A stretch of 19,874 nt of DNA from JAWXCB01 sp034440455 (GCA_034440455.1 JAWXCB010000049.1:1-19874), one strand, 5' to 3'. Shown: positions 6,637 to 14,252, counted from the stretch's first letter. Numbers and translations: made by a program. The notes: generated from the sequence alone by a model not told the origin.

Positions 6637-8217
6637 TTACGAACTCCTTTTCTCTTTCGGACTTTTTTCAATGCTGGATTTAATTCCCGACAGAATAGCT
6701 TTGAAGCAGTAGTTAAACAGAAATTTTTCAGGGTCTCTTTCATATTCTATTACGCCCTCTCTCACTTCTTCGCCCGGGAGCGGGTTTGCATCCATCACTT
6801 TTCTATTAGCGATGAATGAAATGAATCGCTCTTTGATGGCGGTGGTATCATCCGTTTTTTTGCTCTTTATAGCGAGGTCTAATCCATGATAGCGCATGTG
6901 CATGTTCCCTGTTGCTCTTGCATTGTTTGCTGTAATGCTGAAATCCATCGCATCTATTGTACCTGATGTGGCATATACGTAAGCATTTTTCTCCAGCATG
7001 GGATTTAATGCTTTTGCCTCCATGCCTGCAAGTGTTCCTGATAAAGAGAATTTATTCCGCGTATCGAATAGTTGAGCTTTCAATGCGGTCGTCATTTTGC
7101 CTTTTCCCATCAGCAGGGCTTCACCCTTTAATTCTAAAAAAGCATTTTCCGTTTTGTAAATCGTATCGTTGGTTATTTTGTAAACCTTCGCATGGATTTC
7201 ATCAAAGTGAATGCTACCCGGCTCGTTTGCATCCTCAGCATGTTCGGTGTATGTGACATTTCCGTTCACAACACCGACTGAATCAATGCGAATGGTAGCG
7301 GGATAGCTGTAAATCATCTCCTGGAAGGCGGGCTTGTTCACGTGTTTAAATTCTTTCCGTTTGTCACGAAAAACATGCACTTCCATTTTCCCGATTTCAA
7401 TAAAGGAGCTTGCGATGTTTTTGAATTTCAAATAATCTGCGGCAGAAATATTTTGTGCGTGAATGTCGCTGAGGAACACTTCAATCCTGTCGGTTTGAAA
7501 TTTATAGCGGGAGGTGAAATCATAGTTTGTATAATTCGGCTGAACAGATAAATTGGCAAGCGTTAAAGTATTTAAAGCTGCGGAGTAAACAATCCCGCTG
7601 GCTTTAACCATGTACATGCTGTCAGAAGAAATCGAAAAAAACTCCTCTGCATCAAAATCAAATTGCTGAAGTATGACGGCAGTTAGCGTGTCATTTTTTT
7701 TAACTTGTAAATCGTAAACCTTCAAATCGCTCTCTTTCAGTGAATAAACTTGCGCGGTGGAAGAGTCTTGAATTGCCAGGTTTATTTTATCAAAGAAGAT
7801 GGAAGCAATACGAATGGTCAAAGGCGAAACGATGGATGGCACTGCCTTTTGCGAGAATGGAATTTTCCCTCTGATACTGCTATTGGAAATGATTACTGCA
7901 CGGATTTCCACTTCCTTTTTAAAGAAGGCTTTCACAAGCTTTATCCCTTTAAACTTCAGGGACGCTATTTCCCCGGTTAAACTTCCTCCGCTTTCCTGCT
8001 TTGGGCGCAGAGTGATGCGTTCCAATTCAATGCCTCTTGAAAGCATCAAAAGATGAACCTTGTCTATTTCAACTGTAAAATCTTGATTCTTTTCATTCAG
8101 CGAAGCCTGTATTTTTTTTCCGATCCAAGGCTCGACAAAGACAATTGATGAAATTTTAACCAATGCGATAAATGCAACTACACCAAGTAAAATCTTCAAA
8201 TAAATTTTCCTGCTCAT
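6637..8217 (-). CDS. AsmA/DUF748-like envelope protein with one N-terminal membrane helix
   Basis: 526 residues from ATG 8217; a TTG at 8235 would add six residues and lies only 2 nt past the upstream stop. Residues 6-28 form a membrane helix (LKILLGVVAFIALVKISSIV). The rest is long runs of beta strands of the AsmA/DUF748 kind, including IRIDSVGVVNGNVTYTEHAE followed by an Asn-Glu-Pro turn and IHFDEIHAKVYKI, a pattern typical of DUF748 repeats. Such proteins span the periplasm and are linked to outer-membrane lipid transport or assembly. Start of the gene is 20 nt from the stop of the secreted protein before it, so it is likely the last gene of that operon. It ends 33 nt from the convergent pirin gene. 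The exact subfamily is uncertain. Confidence 0.7.
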   Translation of the reverse strand: MSRKIYLKILLGVVAFIALVKISSIVFVEPWIGKKIQASLNEKNQDFTVEIDKVHLLMLSRGIELERITLRPKQESGGSLTGEIASLKFKGIKLVKAFFKKEVEIRAVIISNSSIRGKIPFSQKAVPSIVSPLTIRIASIFFDKINLAIQDSSTAQVYSLKESDLKVYDLQVKKNDTLTAVILQQFDFDAEEFFSISSDSMYMVKASGIVYSAALNTLTLANLSVQPNYTNYDFTSRYKFQTDRIEVFLSDIHAQNISAADYLKFKNIASSFIEIGKMEVHVFRDKRKEFKHVNKPAFQEMIYSYPATIRIDSVGVVNGNVTYTEHAEDANEPGSIHFDEIHAKVYKITNDTIYKTENAFLELKGEALLMGKGKMTTALKAQLFDTRNKFSLSGTLAGMEAKALNPMLEKNAYVYATSGTIDAMDFSITANNARATGNMHMRYHGLDLAIKSKKTDDTTAIKERFISFIANRKVMDANPLPGEEVREGVIEYERDPEKFLFNYCFKAILSGIKSSIEKSPKEKRSS

Positions 8218-8237
8218 GACTGAAATCCATCGCAACG

Positions 8238-8705
8238 CTATTTCACAAGCTCCATTACATGCACTTCAAAGTAATCGTCATCGCGCACAATCACCCATTC
8301 ATGGGGAACAGTTTTGGAGTAGTCAACCCAAATAAGATACTGTCCACTTGGGGTAAAATACGAATCCAACGACCTGATAACCTCGTCCATCTCCGGACAA
8401 TTTAAGTAGCTCTGGCATTGATTCTTAGAAATATACTTGATGCAAATTTCTTCCTCGCTTTTCTTCCCCGTTGCTGAAGTTATCATAACAGGTCTGAAAT
8501 GATAGAAAACGGATCTTCTTCCATTTTTGGAAGTGTATAAAATGAAATTGTCATTTACAGCTTTCACGATGAGCGGACCCTTCATGTCCTTGCGCTGGCT
8601 TTTCAGCGCTTTCAGAATATAACTCTTGCTATACCCAAGATAATTTTGAGAAAAGCCGATTGTAAAAAAGAAACAAAGCGTTGCAATGAAAAAAAGTATG
8701 CGCAT
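8238..8705 (-). CDS. Secreted hypothetical protein
   Basis: 155 residues from ATG 8705 (a TTG at 8711 would add two). A clear signal peptide, MRILFFIATLCFFFTIGFSQ, probably cut after GFS. The mature part has beta-rich sequence and three Cys in EICIKYISKNQCQSYLNCPE, which may form disulfides or bind metal. No family recognised. It sits 8 nt after the previous gene's stop at 8714 and 20 nt before the AsmA-like gene, so it is probably co-transcribed with both. Confidence 0.75.
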   Translation of the reverse strand: MRILFFIATLCFFFTIGFSQNYLGYSKSYILKALKSQRKDMKGPLIVKAVNDNFILYTSKNGRRSVFYHFRPVMITSATGKKSEEEICIKYISKNQCQSYLNCPEMDEVIRSLDSYFTPSGQYLIWVDYSKTVPHEWVIVRDDDYFEVHVMELVK

Positions 8706-8713
8706 ATTCAAAT

Positions 8714-9223
8714 TCAGTTCTCTAACCTCAGAAAAAGTTTAGCGCGTCCTAACTGAGTGAGGGGAATCTCCTTCAATTTCAGAATAGGCACAACCAAAAC
8801 AGTATCCGTATCGGGAATAATAAGAACAAGATCAACAAACCGAAGACATTTGGGTGAAGTGTGATTTGTTGAGCAATCAATGACTTCAGCCAATGGCTGA
8901 TTGACTGCAGCTATTTGCAGAATGATAGGCAGTTCAACAAACTGGGCGTAGGAAACATCCTCCGTGATATACCCGTGCTTTTGCGCTTCTAAAAAAAATG
9001 TCCGGCTTGAGATGGGTTTATAATAAGAGCCGTTGCTCTCGTCATACACCATTCCTGTTTCCTTGAGGTCGCTCAGGTGTTCGTATTTGCCCTCTTCTGT
9101 AATGCGGTATTCCACTTGTTGTGCTTTTACACAAACACCAAAAAAGATAAAAGTAATGATGAAGGAATATCTTTTGATCTGAGAAATTAGAAAGATTTTC
9201 ATAGAGCATTTTTTAACTAACAT
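8714..9223 (-). CDS. Secreted hypothetical protein, paralogue of the 13447-14082 product
   Basis: 169 residues from ATG 9223; a second ATG at 9202 (MKIFLISQIKRYSF) gives a more normal signal peptide ending VKAQ. The mature N-terminal part shares a block with the protein at 13447: YRITEEGKYEH / FYQITDNGKFQY, then P-(5)-RTFFLE-(2)-K-G-(6)-Y-(2)-F-(2)-L in both. So they form a small paralogous secreted family here. The C-terminal part (Cys pair in VIDCSTNHTSPKCLRF, then strand-rich VLVVPILKLKEIPL) is not shared. Function unknown. Neighbours in the same direction are all envelope proteins. Confidence 0.75.
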   Translation of the reverse strand: MLVKKCSMKIFLISQIKRYSFIITFIFFGVCVKAQQVEYRITEEGKYEHLSDLKETGMVYDESNGSYYKPISSRTFFLEAQKHGYITEDVSYAQFVELPIILQIAAVNQPLAEVIDCSTNHTSPKCLRFVDLVLIIPDTDTVLVVPILKLKEIPLTQLGRAKLFLRLEN

Positions 9224-9262
9224 GGAGATTATTGATTTTAAAAGACCCTCCTATATTAAAAC

Positions 9263-9658
9263 TTACAGACTGCTTTTTAACGGGATTCCTGCCATACCTT
9301 CTGCGCTTTTCTGCTGTACCGTTAGCCCAACACGAACTTTTTCATCCAGCATATTCAAAAAGAAAGCGGCAGCTCCTGACAGTTTGATAACAATGCCATA
9401 GTTTGTCTCATTATCCGGCAACTTCCCGATTACCTTCACATAAGCGGTTCGGTTGTTCATCGGGTTCCTCACCAGAATAGTAGTGCCAATAGACGCATAC
9501 TTATGCAAAGCGTAAAAATTATTCATGTTTTCTTCACGATTGTTATCAAGCCAGGTAGAAACACCGAATACTTGCTGGGCATTGGCGCAAACACTAAAGA
9601 GGAAAAAGCCAATCACAAAAAAAATAAAAATTGGTTTGAAAAGAGGGAAGTATGACAT
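9263..9658 (-). CDS. Secreted RlpA-like double-psi beta-barrel protein, degenerate
   Basis: 131 residues from ATG 9658; a TTG at 9694 adds 12 unlikely residues. Signal peptide to about VCANAQ. The mature domain follows the RlpA-like barrel pattern: FYALHKYASIGTTILVRNP (compare TAAHkTLPFGTkVrVtN), TAYVKVIGKLPDN (in place of VvVrInDRGPF) and GIVIKLSGAAAFFLNMLDEK (compare RiIDLSkaAA..LGm). In lytic RlpA the Asp of DRG and of IDLS are key; here they are Gly-Lys and Ile-Lys, so transglycosylase activity is doubtful and a binding or structural role in the cell wall is more likely. Similar barrels occur next to LysM domains in Bacteroidota. Confidence 0.75.
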   Translation of the reverse strand: MSYFPLFKPIFIFFVIGFFLFSVCANAQQVFGVSTWLDNNREENMNNFYALHKYASIGTTILVRNPMNNRTAYVKVIGKLPDNETNYGIVIKLSGAAAFFLNMLDEKVRVGLTVQQKSAEGMAGIPLKSSL

Positions 9659-9751
9659 AGAATAATTTTTAACAACATAAATCAAAAGACACAAAGCAAG
9701 CAGTATTAAAAATCACCAATTCAAGCGAGTGATTTTTAGCTTTCTCAACTC

Positions 9752-10483
9752 TTAATAGAAAATAAACCAGCCTGACCAGAAGAAAATTGCAAGAGCGCCC
9801 AACACGATTCCCGCGATTGCCATGCCCCGTCTTGATGTCCCTTTCCTGAGGGCAATTGCTCCGGTAATAATTGCTGCAAGTCCAAATAGGAACGATGCGT
9901 AAAAAGCAGCGAATGCAACAACGCCCGTTGATAGCGACACGATTGCCAGTATATCAGCAGTGGACATCCCGCCCCCTCTTCCATATTTCGCCTGTAGCTT
10001 CCCGAATATTTTTGTTTTCAGCTTATCGAAAAAAGTGAGTTTCTCTTTCGTGCGAAAATCTTTTGTCTCGATTTTTTTTGCTGTTCTGTTTAAAATTCTC
10101 CCGGCAAACCTGTTCTCTGTGGAACTTGCAACCATGCGCAACTCTGCCGCCATTCTTGTTTTCAACTCTTCGGCTGTTATCGCAGTCCCTTCATTTTGAA
10201 CAGACGCCATTGTAAGAAACACCGGTTCTTCTTGCTGCGCGGACTCTGACTGTTGTATTTCATCGCTCAGAAGGAGTGGAGTGTTTGCCTCATCGCCACT
10301 CGCTTGTAGCTCGCTGGATATTGGCGCTGCTTCTCTTGAACTTATCTTAGGCATTGACGAAGCCACTTCCAGCTTCGACTTGTTTCCATAATTGGCATTA
10401 CCGGTATAACAACCTTCCTTGCCGGTGTTGCAGGATGTTACAAGGAACACAGCAAAGAAGAGAGCGAAGAATGAATTTTTCAT
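9752..10483 (-). CDS. DUF4190-domain lipoprotein
   Basis: 243 residues. Lipoprotein signal MKNSFFALFFAVFLVTSC, with the lipid-attachment Cys at 18. Residues 19-165 are a low-complexity, Ala/Glu/Gln/Ser-rich and then basic linker (RTAKKIETKDFRTKEKLTFF). Residues about 172-243 are a DUF4190-type membrane module: two hydrophobic hairpin helices with ITGAIALRKGTSRRGMAIAG and VLGALAIFFW. The combination of a lipid anchor in front and membrane helices behind is common for this family in Bacteroidota. Function unknown; it may sense or organise the envelope. It is 93 nt upstream of the RlpA-like gene in the same direction. Confidence 0.8.
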   Translation of the reverse strand: MKNSFFALFFAVFLVTSCNTGKEGCYTGNANYGNKSKLEVASSMPKISSREAAPISSELQASGDEANTPLLLSDEIQQSESAQQEEPVFLTMASVQNEGTAITAEELKTRMAAELRMVASSTENRFAGRILNRTAKKIETKDFRTKEKLTFFDKLKTKIFGKLQAKYGRGGGMSTADILAIVSLSTGVVAFAAFYASFLFGLAAIITGAIALRKGTSRRGMAIAGIVLGALAIFFWSGWFIFY

Positions 10484-10521
10484 TGTTGTTTTTTAAAATT
10501 GTTTGAAGTAAAAGAACTGAA

Positions 10522-10734
10522 TTATTGTTTTTTCGTGCCGTAGAGATAAATTCCTCCGCCTACAATCATCACCACGACACCTACTATTGGCGACCATTCT
10601 ACGCTGTGTTTTTTATCACGCGAGATTTCTAAATTGCCTATGTCCACTACTTTTTTCTTAGTGAAAAAATTGAACCCGGTGAACACTGTAATCAATATTC
10701 CGATGACCAAAAGTGCGATGCCTGTTGTTTTCAT
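10522..10734 (-). CDS. Small two-helix membrane protein
   Basis: 70 residues with a helix at each end (about 4-24 GIALLVIGILITVFTGFNFF and 48-66 IVGVVVMIVGGGIYLYG) and a charged loop between them (TKKKVVDIGNLEISRDKKH). Such 2-TM peptides are common in Bacteroidota next to stress or envelope genes. It lies 38 nt before the DUF4190 lipoprotein and just after the terminator at 10756-10790, so it likely heads a new transcript. Confidence 0.7.
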   Translation of the reverse strand: MKTTGIALLVIGILITVFTGFNFFTKKKVVDIGNLEISRDKKHSVEWSPIVGVVVMIVGGGIYLYGTKKQ

Positions 10735-10755
10735 AAATTTTGTTTTAAGTGATAG

Positions 10756-10790
10756 AAAAACTCCGGAATCCCAAAGGACTCCGGTGTTTT
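10756..10790 (-). terminator. Rho-independent terminator after the small-lipoprotein/lmo0937 genes
   Basis: On the minus strand aacaccggagtcc / ggattccggagtt form a long stem with two mismatches around a 2-3-nt loop (10759-10787), followed by TTTTT (10756-10760). It lies 18-50 nt past the stop codon of the small lipoprotein gene at 10808. Confidence 0.75.
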
Positions 10791-10807
10791 AAAAAATCGT
10801 TTAGAGA

Positions 10808-11002
10808 TTATTTGCACTCATAGCCTACGAGTTCAAGGGCGTCTATTGCCAACCCATATCCGGTGTTGCTATCGTAGTCATCTTCACAAACTTCAACTTC
10901 AGGCTCAGATTGTTTGGTGCAGGTTTCGCAATCCTTTTTGCAAGAAGAAAATCCAATCGTGATGATGACTGCCAATGCAGAGGTAAAAAATGCTTTTTTC
11001 AT
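10808..11002 (-). CDS. Cys-rich small lipoprotein, copy A
   Basis: 64 residues. Lipoprotein signal MKKAFFTSALAVIITIGFSSC with lipid Cys at 21, then a mature part of only 43 residues that is strongly acidic (EPEVEVCEDDYDSN) and has four more Cys (25, 28, 39, 63). CETC could bind metal or form disulfides. It is a paralogue of the gene at 11343-11534: about two thirds of residues match and all five Cys are kept. Each copy follows an lmo0937-type gene, so the two-gene unit was duplicated. No named family. Confidence 0.75.
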   Translation of the reverse strand: MKKAFFTSALAVIITIGFSSCKKDCETCTKQSEPEVEVCEDDYDSNTGYGLAIDALELVGYECK

Positions 11003-11048
11003 GTTTTTGTTTTATTGTGAATTTGAAATTATTAAATGAATGAGGTTG

Positions 11049-11204
11049 TTACACCACATTTCTTCCGCTGATTACCCGCAGGATTACTGCAATCAGAGCA
11101 ATCACCAGCAATACGTGAATGATTCCCCCGGTATTAAAAGCGAAGAATCCAACCGCCCATCCGATAATCAGAATGACGGCAACGAGGTAAAGTAGATTTC
11201 CCAT
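11049..11204 (-). CDS. lmo0937-family (DUF5670) membrane peptide, copy A
   Basis: 51 residues: MGNLLYLVAVILIIGWAVGF, then FAFNTGGIIHVLLVIALIAV and ILRVISGRNVV. Two membrane helices joined by the GG-IHxLLVIA motif, and an R-x-ISGR end, are typical of lmo0937-family peptides, small membrane proteins often found among stress-induced genes. Start and stop were read from the sequence by hand. It differs from copy B (11566-11721) at 8 of 156 nt by my count and at two residues. It lies 46 nt before the small lipoprotein gene. Confidence 0.85.
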   Translation of the reverse strand: MGNLLYLVAVILIIGWAVGFFAFNTGGIIHVLLVIALIAVILRVISGRNVV

Positions 11205-11342
11205 GACTTTATTTTTTAAATGGTTTAAAAATATTTAACACTAACAATTATACTACCTGACGTGATCAAAATCAATTACATAAATCAGTTAAATCCTGAA
11301 TTTGCCAATCCTCTCTGCCGCACAAAAAAGGACTGTTAATTA

Positions 11343-11534
11343 TTATCTACACTCGTAACCCGAAGTTTCAAGTGCGTCTAATGCTAACCCGTACTCCGTG
11401 TTACTTCCGTAATCTCCTTCGCAAATTCTTATTTCAGGCTCTGACTCTTTGGTACATACCTCGCATTTCCTGCAAGATGTAAACCCCATTGAGATAAGAA
11501 CGGCAAATGCAGAAGCAAAAAATATTTTTTTCAT
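11343..11534 (-). CDS. Cys-rich small lipoprotein, copy B
   Basis: 63 residues with lipoprotein signal MKKIFFASAFAVLISMGFTSC and a short acidic mature part, RKCEVCTKESEPEIRICEGD onward, with the same Cys pattern as copy A (one residue shorter before the CxxC). The conserved end YGLALDALETSGYEC suggests that the C-terminal half is functionally constrained. It is the second gene after the regulatory site at 11790-11824, 31 nt downstream of lmo0937 copy B. Confidence 0.75.
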   Translation of the reverse strand: MKKIFFASAFAVLISMGFTSCRKCEVCTKESEPEIRICEGDYGSNTEYGLALDALETSGYECR

Positions 11535-11565
11535 GGTTTTTGTTTTATTGTAATTGAAGATATTG

Positions 11566-11721
11566 TCACACCACTTTTCTTCCGCTGATTATCCGCAGGA
11601 TTACTGCAATTAAAGCAATCACCAGCAATACGTGAATGATTCCCCCGGTATTAAAAGCGAAGAATCCAACCGCCCATCCGATTATCAGAATGACAGCAAC
11701 GAGGTAAAGAAGATTTCCCAT
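11566..11721 (-). CDS. lmo0937-family (DUF5670) membrane peptide, copy B
   Basis: 51 residues, same two-helix sequence as copy A except Ile for Val and Lys for Asn near the end. The frame stays open to 11823, but that longer form would place the conserved regulatory site and the -7 element inside the gene, so I chose ATG 11721, which matches copy A exactly. It is the first gene behind regulatory site 1. Confidence 0.85.
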   Translation of the reverse strand: MGNLLYLVAVILIIGWAVGFFAFNTGGIIHVLLVIALIAVILRIISGRKVV

Positions 11722-11789
11722 GATTTTGATTTTTAAATGTTTAAAAAATAATAACAAGGCAAAGATGCAGCCGCTTACTTTCAAAACCA

Positions 11790-11824
11790 TTACACAATTC
11801 CTTAAAAGAATTACATAATTCACA
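11790..11824 (-). promoter_or_regulatory. Direct-repeat regulatory site 1 with promoter (lmo0937 copy B)
   Basis: Plus strand TTACACAATT (11790-11799), an 11-nt spacer, then TTACATAATTCACA (11811-11824). The half-sites repeat every 21 bp, about two DNA turns, as expected for an AraC-type activator with two HTH units. In the gene direction 25 nt separate the site from CTTTG, part of CATCTTTG (11760-11767), a weak -7 box. The near end of the site is 68 nt from the ATG at 11721. Confidence 0.75.
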
Positions 11825-11957
11825 CTTATCGGAAATTGCTTATAAAAACAATAAAAGTTGTCACGTCAGCTTTTTATAGTGACCGATACACAATAGGTTA
11901 AGTCAATAATGCGTGTTGGCTTTGTTTAGTATAACCCTCTGGAATTATGACTTACAT

Positions 11958-11992
11958 GAAAAAGCCGCCATGCAATATTGCAAGACGGCTTT
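11958..11992 (-). terminator. Rho-independent terminator of the DUF2541-like gene
   Basis: aaagccg (11961-11967) pairs with cggcttt (11986-11992); the loop itself holds the palindrome tgcaatattgca (11971-11982), extending the stem. The A run at 11959-11963 gives a T run on the minus strand. It lies 21 nt past the stop codon at 12013. Confidence 0.7.
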
Positions 11993-12012
11993 CATAAATA
12001 CTGAATAATCTT

Positions 12013-12447
12013 TTACAGCTTATCCGTATTTGTTTTTAACCCCCAAACTTCCACATGCGCTTTTTTATCTTTATGATTAGCAAGTGTTTTATAAACGAAA
12101 ACAATTTTCTTTAAGTTACGCTCGCCACCATTTAAATCAATAACCCGGCTTTCACCTGACGCCTTAATGGGCATGTTGACTTTGATGACTTGCGCATCAC
12201 CGCTTTCGTAATACACCTCCAGATCCATCAGATCAATGGGCGAACCAACAACTTTAAATTTGATTGATGCAAACCTGTCGGCTCCTAAAACAAGAATTTC
12301 ATCTCGGTCTTTTTGAAAGTCAACAGTGGTTTCCCCGATTTTGTGCCAACCTGTGCTGTCGCTTAAAATTATTGCGGGTTTCTGTGCGTTTGAAATGCCA
12401 TAACTTCCTGCTATAGCAAGTAAAATGAGCATTAGTACTTTTTTCAT
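12013..12447 (-). CDS. Secreted beta-sandwich protein, DUF2541-like
   Basis: 144 residues. Signal peptide MKKVLMLILLAIAGSYGISN with AQ at the cut. The mature part alternates strands: WHKIGETTVDF, DEILVLGADRFASIKFKV, IDLMDLEVYYESGD, VIKVNMPIKASGESRVIDL, then NGGERNLKKIVFVYKT and HVEVWGLK. The order (surface-exposed strand, ageing basic G-E-R-x-L motif, ending in a V-x-G strand) resembles DUF2541 proteins such as E. coli YaaI; the match is from memory and tentative. Single gene between regulatory site 2 upstream and its own terminator downstream, so it is a one-gene transcript of the inferred regulon. Confidence 0.7.
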   Translation of the reverse strand: MKKVLMLILLAIAGSYGISNAQKPAIILSDSTGWHKIGETTVDFQKDRDEILVLGADRFASIKFKVVGSPIDLMDLEVYYESGDAQVIKVNMPIKASGESRVIDLNGGERNLKKIVFVYKTLANHKDKKAHVEVWGLKTNTDKL

Positions 12448-12515
12448 TTTATTTGAATTTAGTTTGTAACTGAATTATTACGCTGCAAAAATGAATCCTT
12501 CAATTCCAGAAACTG

Positions 12516-12550
12516 TTACACAATTCCATAAAATAATTACATAATTCGCA
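12516..12550 (-). promoter_or_regulatory. Direct-repeat regulatory site 2 with promoter (DUF2541-like gene)
   Basis: TTACACAATT (12516-12525), 11-nt spacer, TTACATAATTCGCA (12537-12550). Again 25 nt lie between the site and the -7 element CATTTTTG (12486-12493, minus strand). The near end is 68 nt from the ATG at 12447, the same as at site 1. Confidence 0.75.
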
Positions 12551-12668
12551 CATGCCCCAGTTCAAATTTGCCTATCATTTTTTCTTATTCTGCACACTCA
12601 TCATTGCTGTAGTTTAAAAAACAAAAAAGACCTTTCGGGTTTCAGAAGATTACAGTTCTTTAAATAAG

Positions 12669-13227
12669 ATGAAGCCCTACATCAAATACAGGGTTTCGCT
12701 TCGCTGCAAAATGGTAGTGAAAGCAGAGTTGGATAAACTATGGTTCCATTATAAAACAGTAGAATTAGGTGAGGTGGAGGTCAATGAGAATATTACTTTC
12801 GATCAGCGCGCTCAATTAAAACCGCATTATTGAAATCAGGGCTTGAGTTGATGGACGACAAAAAAGCCATGCTTGTTGAAAAATTAAAAACGTCATCGTT
12901 GAGATGGTGCATTATGAAGAGGAAATACCCAAAGTAAAACATTCGGTTTACATCAGCGAAAAACTCCATCACGACTATACTTACCTTACCAACCTGTTTT
13001 CAGAAGTAACGGATACCACGATTAAGCATTACATTATCGCGCACAAAATTGAAAAGGTAAAAGAATTGCTCCTCTATGATGAACTTAATCTAACCGAAAT
13101 ATCCTACAAGCTAAACTATAGCAGTGTGGTACACCTTTCCAACCAGTTCAAGAAAGTCACCGGGTTAACGCCTACCTTTTTCAAGCAGCTCAAGCACAAA
13201 AGACGCATCACAATCGAGAATGTATGA
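12669..13227 (+). pseudogene. AraC-type regulator, copy 1, with two 1-nt frameshifts
   Basis: The frame from ATG 12669 gives MKPYIKYRVSLRCKMVVKAE, runs to a stop near 12831, and continues in the other frames. Adding one A at the AAAA run near 12818 and one at the AAAAA run near 12887 restores a full protein of about 186 residues that parallels the intact regulator at 14364 along its whole length. The largest uninterrupted piece (12904-13227) holds the HTH part: VKELLLYDELNLTEISYKLN and YSSVVHLSNQFKKVTGLTP. Both breaks are contractions of A runs, so either sequencing error or true decay is possible. It faces away from site 2, and no copy of the regulatory site lies directly before it. Confidence 0.8.
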
Positions 13228-13331
13228 ATGAGTTAAAGATATCACTGCAATCCTTCTGACTTGAATTCTATCTCCTGTAATTCATCGGCTTTCATAGCGG
13301 AGTCAAAAATCACAGGTAGCGCACAGAGATA

Positions 13332-13366
13332 TGTGAATTACATAACTCTATTCTGTAATTGTGTAA
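13332..13366 (+). promoter_or_regulatory. Direct-repeat regulatory site 3 with promoter (secreted protein gene)
   Basis: TGTGAATTACATAA (13332-13345), 11-nt spacer, AATTGTGTAA (13357-13366), the same site in the opposite orientation. The -7 element CAGCTTTG is at 13389-13396, again with 25 nt before CTTTG. The near end is 80 nt from the ATG at 13447. The stretch from ggttt to ggactca after the site also resembles that after site 4. Confidence 0.75.
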
Positions 13367-13446
13367 TGGTTTCAGCGGATAAAGGACTCAGCTTTGTAGT
13401 GTTCTTAATTTAATTAATAATACAAATCAAACAAAAAAATAAAATC

Positions 13447-14082
13447 ATGAAAACTCTAACCATTATCACCATCGCAGCATTTATTTTTCCAACTTTAGTT
13501 TTCTCAAAATCAAATGATAAGTTCTATCAGATAACTGATAATGGTAAATTCCAATACTCTTACTGGATGGAAACAGGAAATGATAATGCCAAAGCCGGTG
13601 GAAAGCCCGTTACCTTAAGAACCTTTTTTCTGGAGACTGCAAAGAACGGCTTGCTTCCTTTAGCAATGACTTACGGTGAGTTTACAAAATTATCAATCGA
13701 AGAAAAACAGTCCATCCTCTCAAACTCACAGTTTGCCATCATCGCTGCTATCGAACGTACAGAAGAAATTGTTCCTGATACCAGAACAGCAACCGAAGCA
13801 ATGATGAGCCCGGTTAAAGAAGTGAATGTAACGGAACAGACTCTTGAAGAAGGTCCTGCTACAAACAGAGTAACCATTGATTTGAATACACCTTGGATCG
13901 TTAAAGCTGTCACTATTCCGGGAACAGAGGATAACCTGCCTGCCCGTAATATTTTTGAAATGAAAATTGAAGACAATGAACTTTCCTGGGCCACTGACAT
14001 GATAATAAATGACGGCAGTTTAATAGACGCCAAGTATGCAAAAGCAGTAAAGACTTCAAAGAACCTGAACGCAAACAAATAA
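13447..14082 (+). CDS. Secreted hypothetical protein of the inferred regulon
   Basis: 211 residues. Signal peptide MKTLTIITIAAFIFPTLVFS, probably cut before KSNDK. The N-terminal mature part shares the block ITxxGK...P-(5)-RTFFLE-(2)-K-G-(6)-Y-(2)-F-(2)-L with the secreted protein at 8714-9223. The C-terminal half (VTIDLNTPWIVKAVTIPGTE, then FEMKIEDNELSWATDMIIND) is different and beta-like. No named family. It is a single gene between regulatory site 3 and regulatory site 4, in the same direction as the AraC-kinase operon that follows. Confidence 0.8.
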   Translation: MKTLTIITIAAFIFPTLVFSKSNDKFYQITDNGKFQYSYWMETGNDNAKAGGKPVTLRTFFLETAKNGLLPLAMTYGEFTKLSIEEKQSILSNSQFAIIAAIERTEEIVPDTRTATEAMMSPVKEVNVTEQTLEEGPATNRVTIDLNTPWIVKAVTIPGTEDNLPARNIFEMKIEDNELSWATDMIINDGSLIDAKYAKAVKTSKNLNANK

Positions 14083-14252
14083 TTTGATCATTTCAAATAG
14101 CAACCTCCCGCGATTCAATTAAATGGATAACTTATCCTAAAGAAAATTTATAGTTGCATTTCGTGTAGATGGGCGAAATGCCCCTCAACGCTGCGCTTGC
14201 AACAACGTGAGAAGGTTGCAAACAGCAAGCGACCACCTGGCATCAGCAAATG

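Noticed and set aside
11722..11823. N-terminal extension of lmo0937 copy B
   Set aside because: It would contain the -7 box and the conserved operator, and copy A has the short form.
12613..12650. A-rich stretch with acc/ggt pairs (attenuator-like)
   Set aside because: The stem has mismatches and no gene lies in the right position for attenuation.
14197..14221. Stem-loop ttgcaac / gttgcaa upstream of site 4 as a riboswitch or terminator
   Set aside because: Seven base pairs with no T run and no known aptamer pattern; too weak to call.
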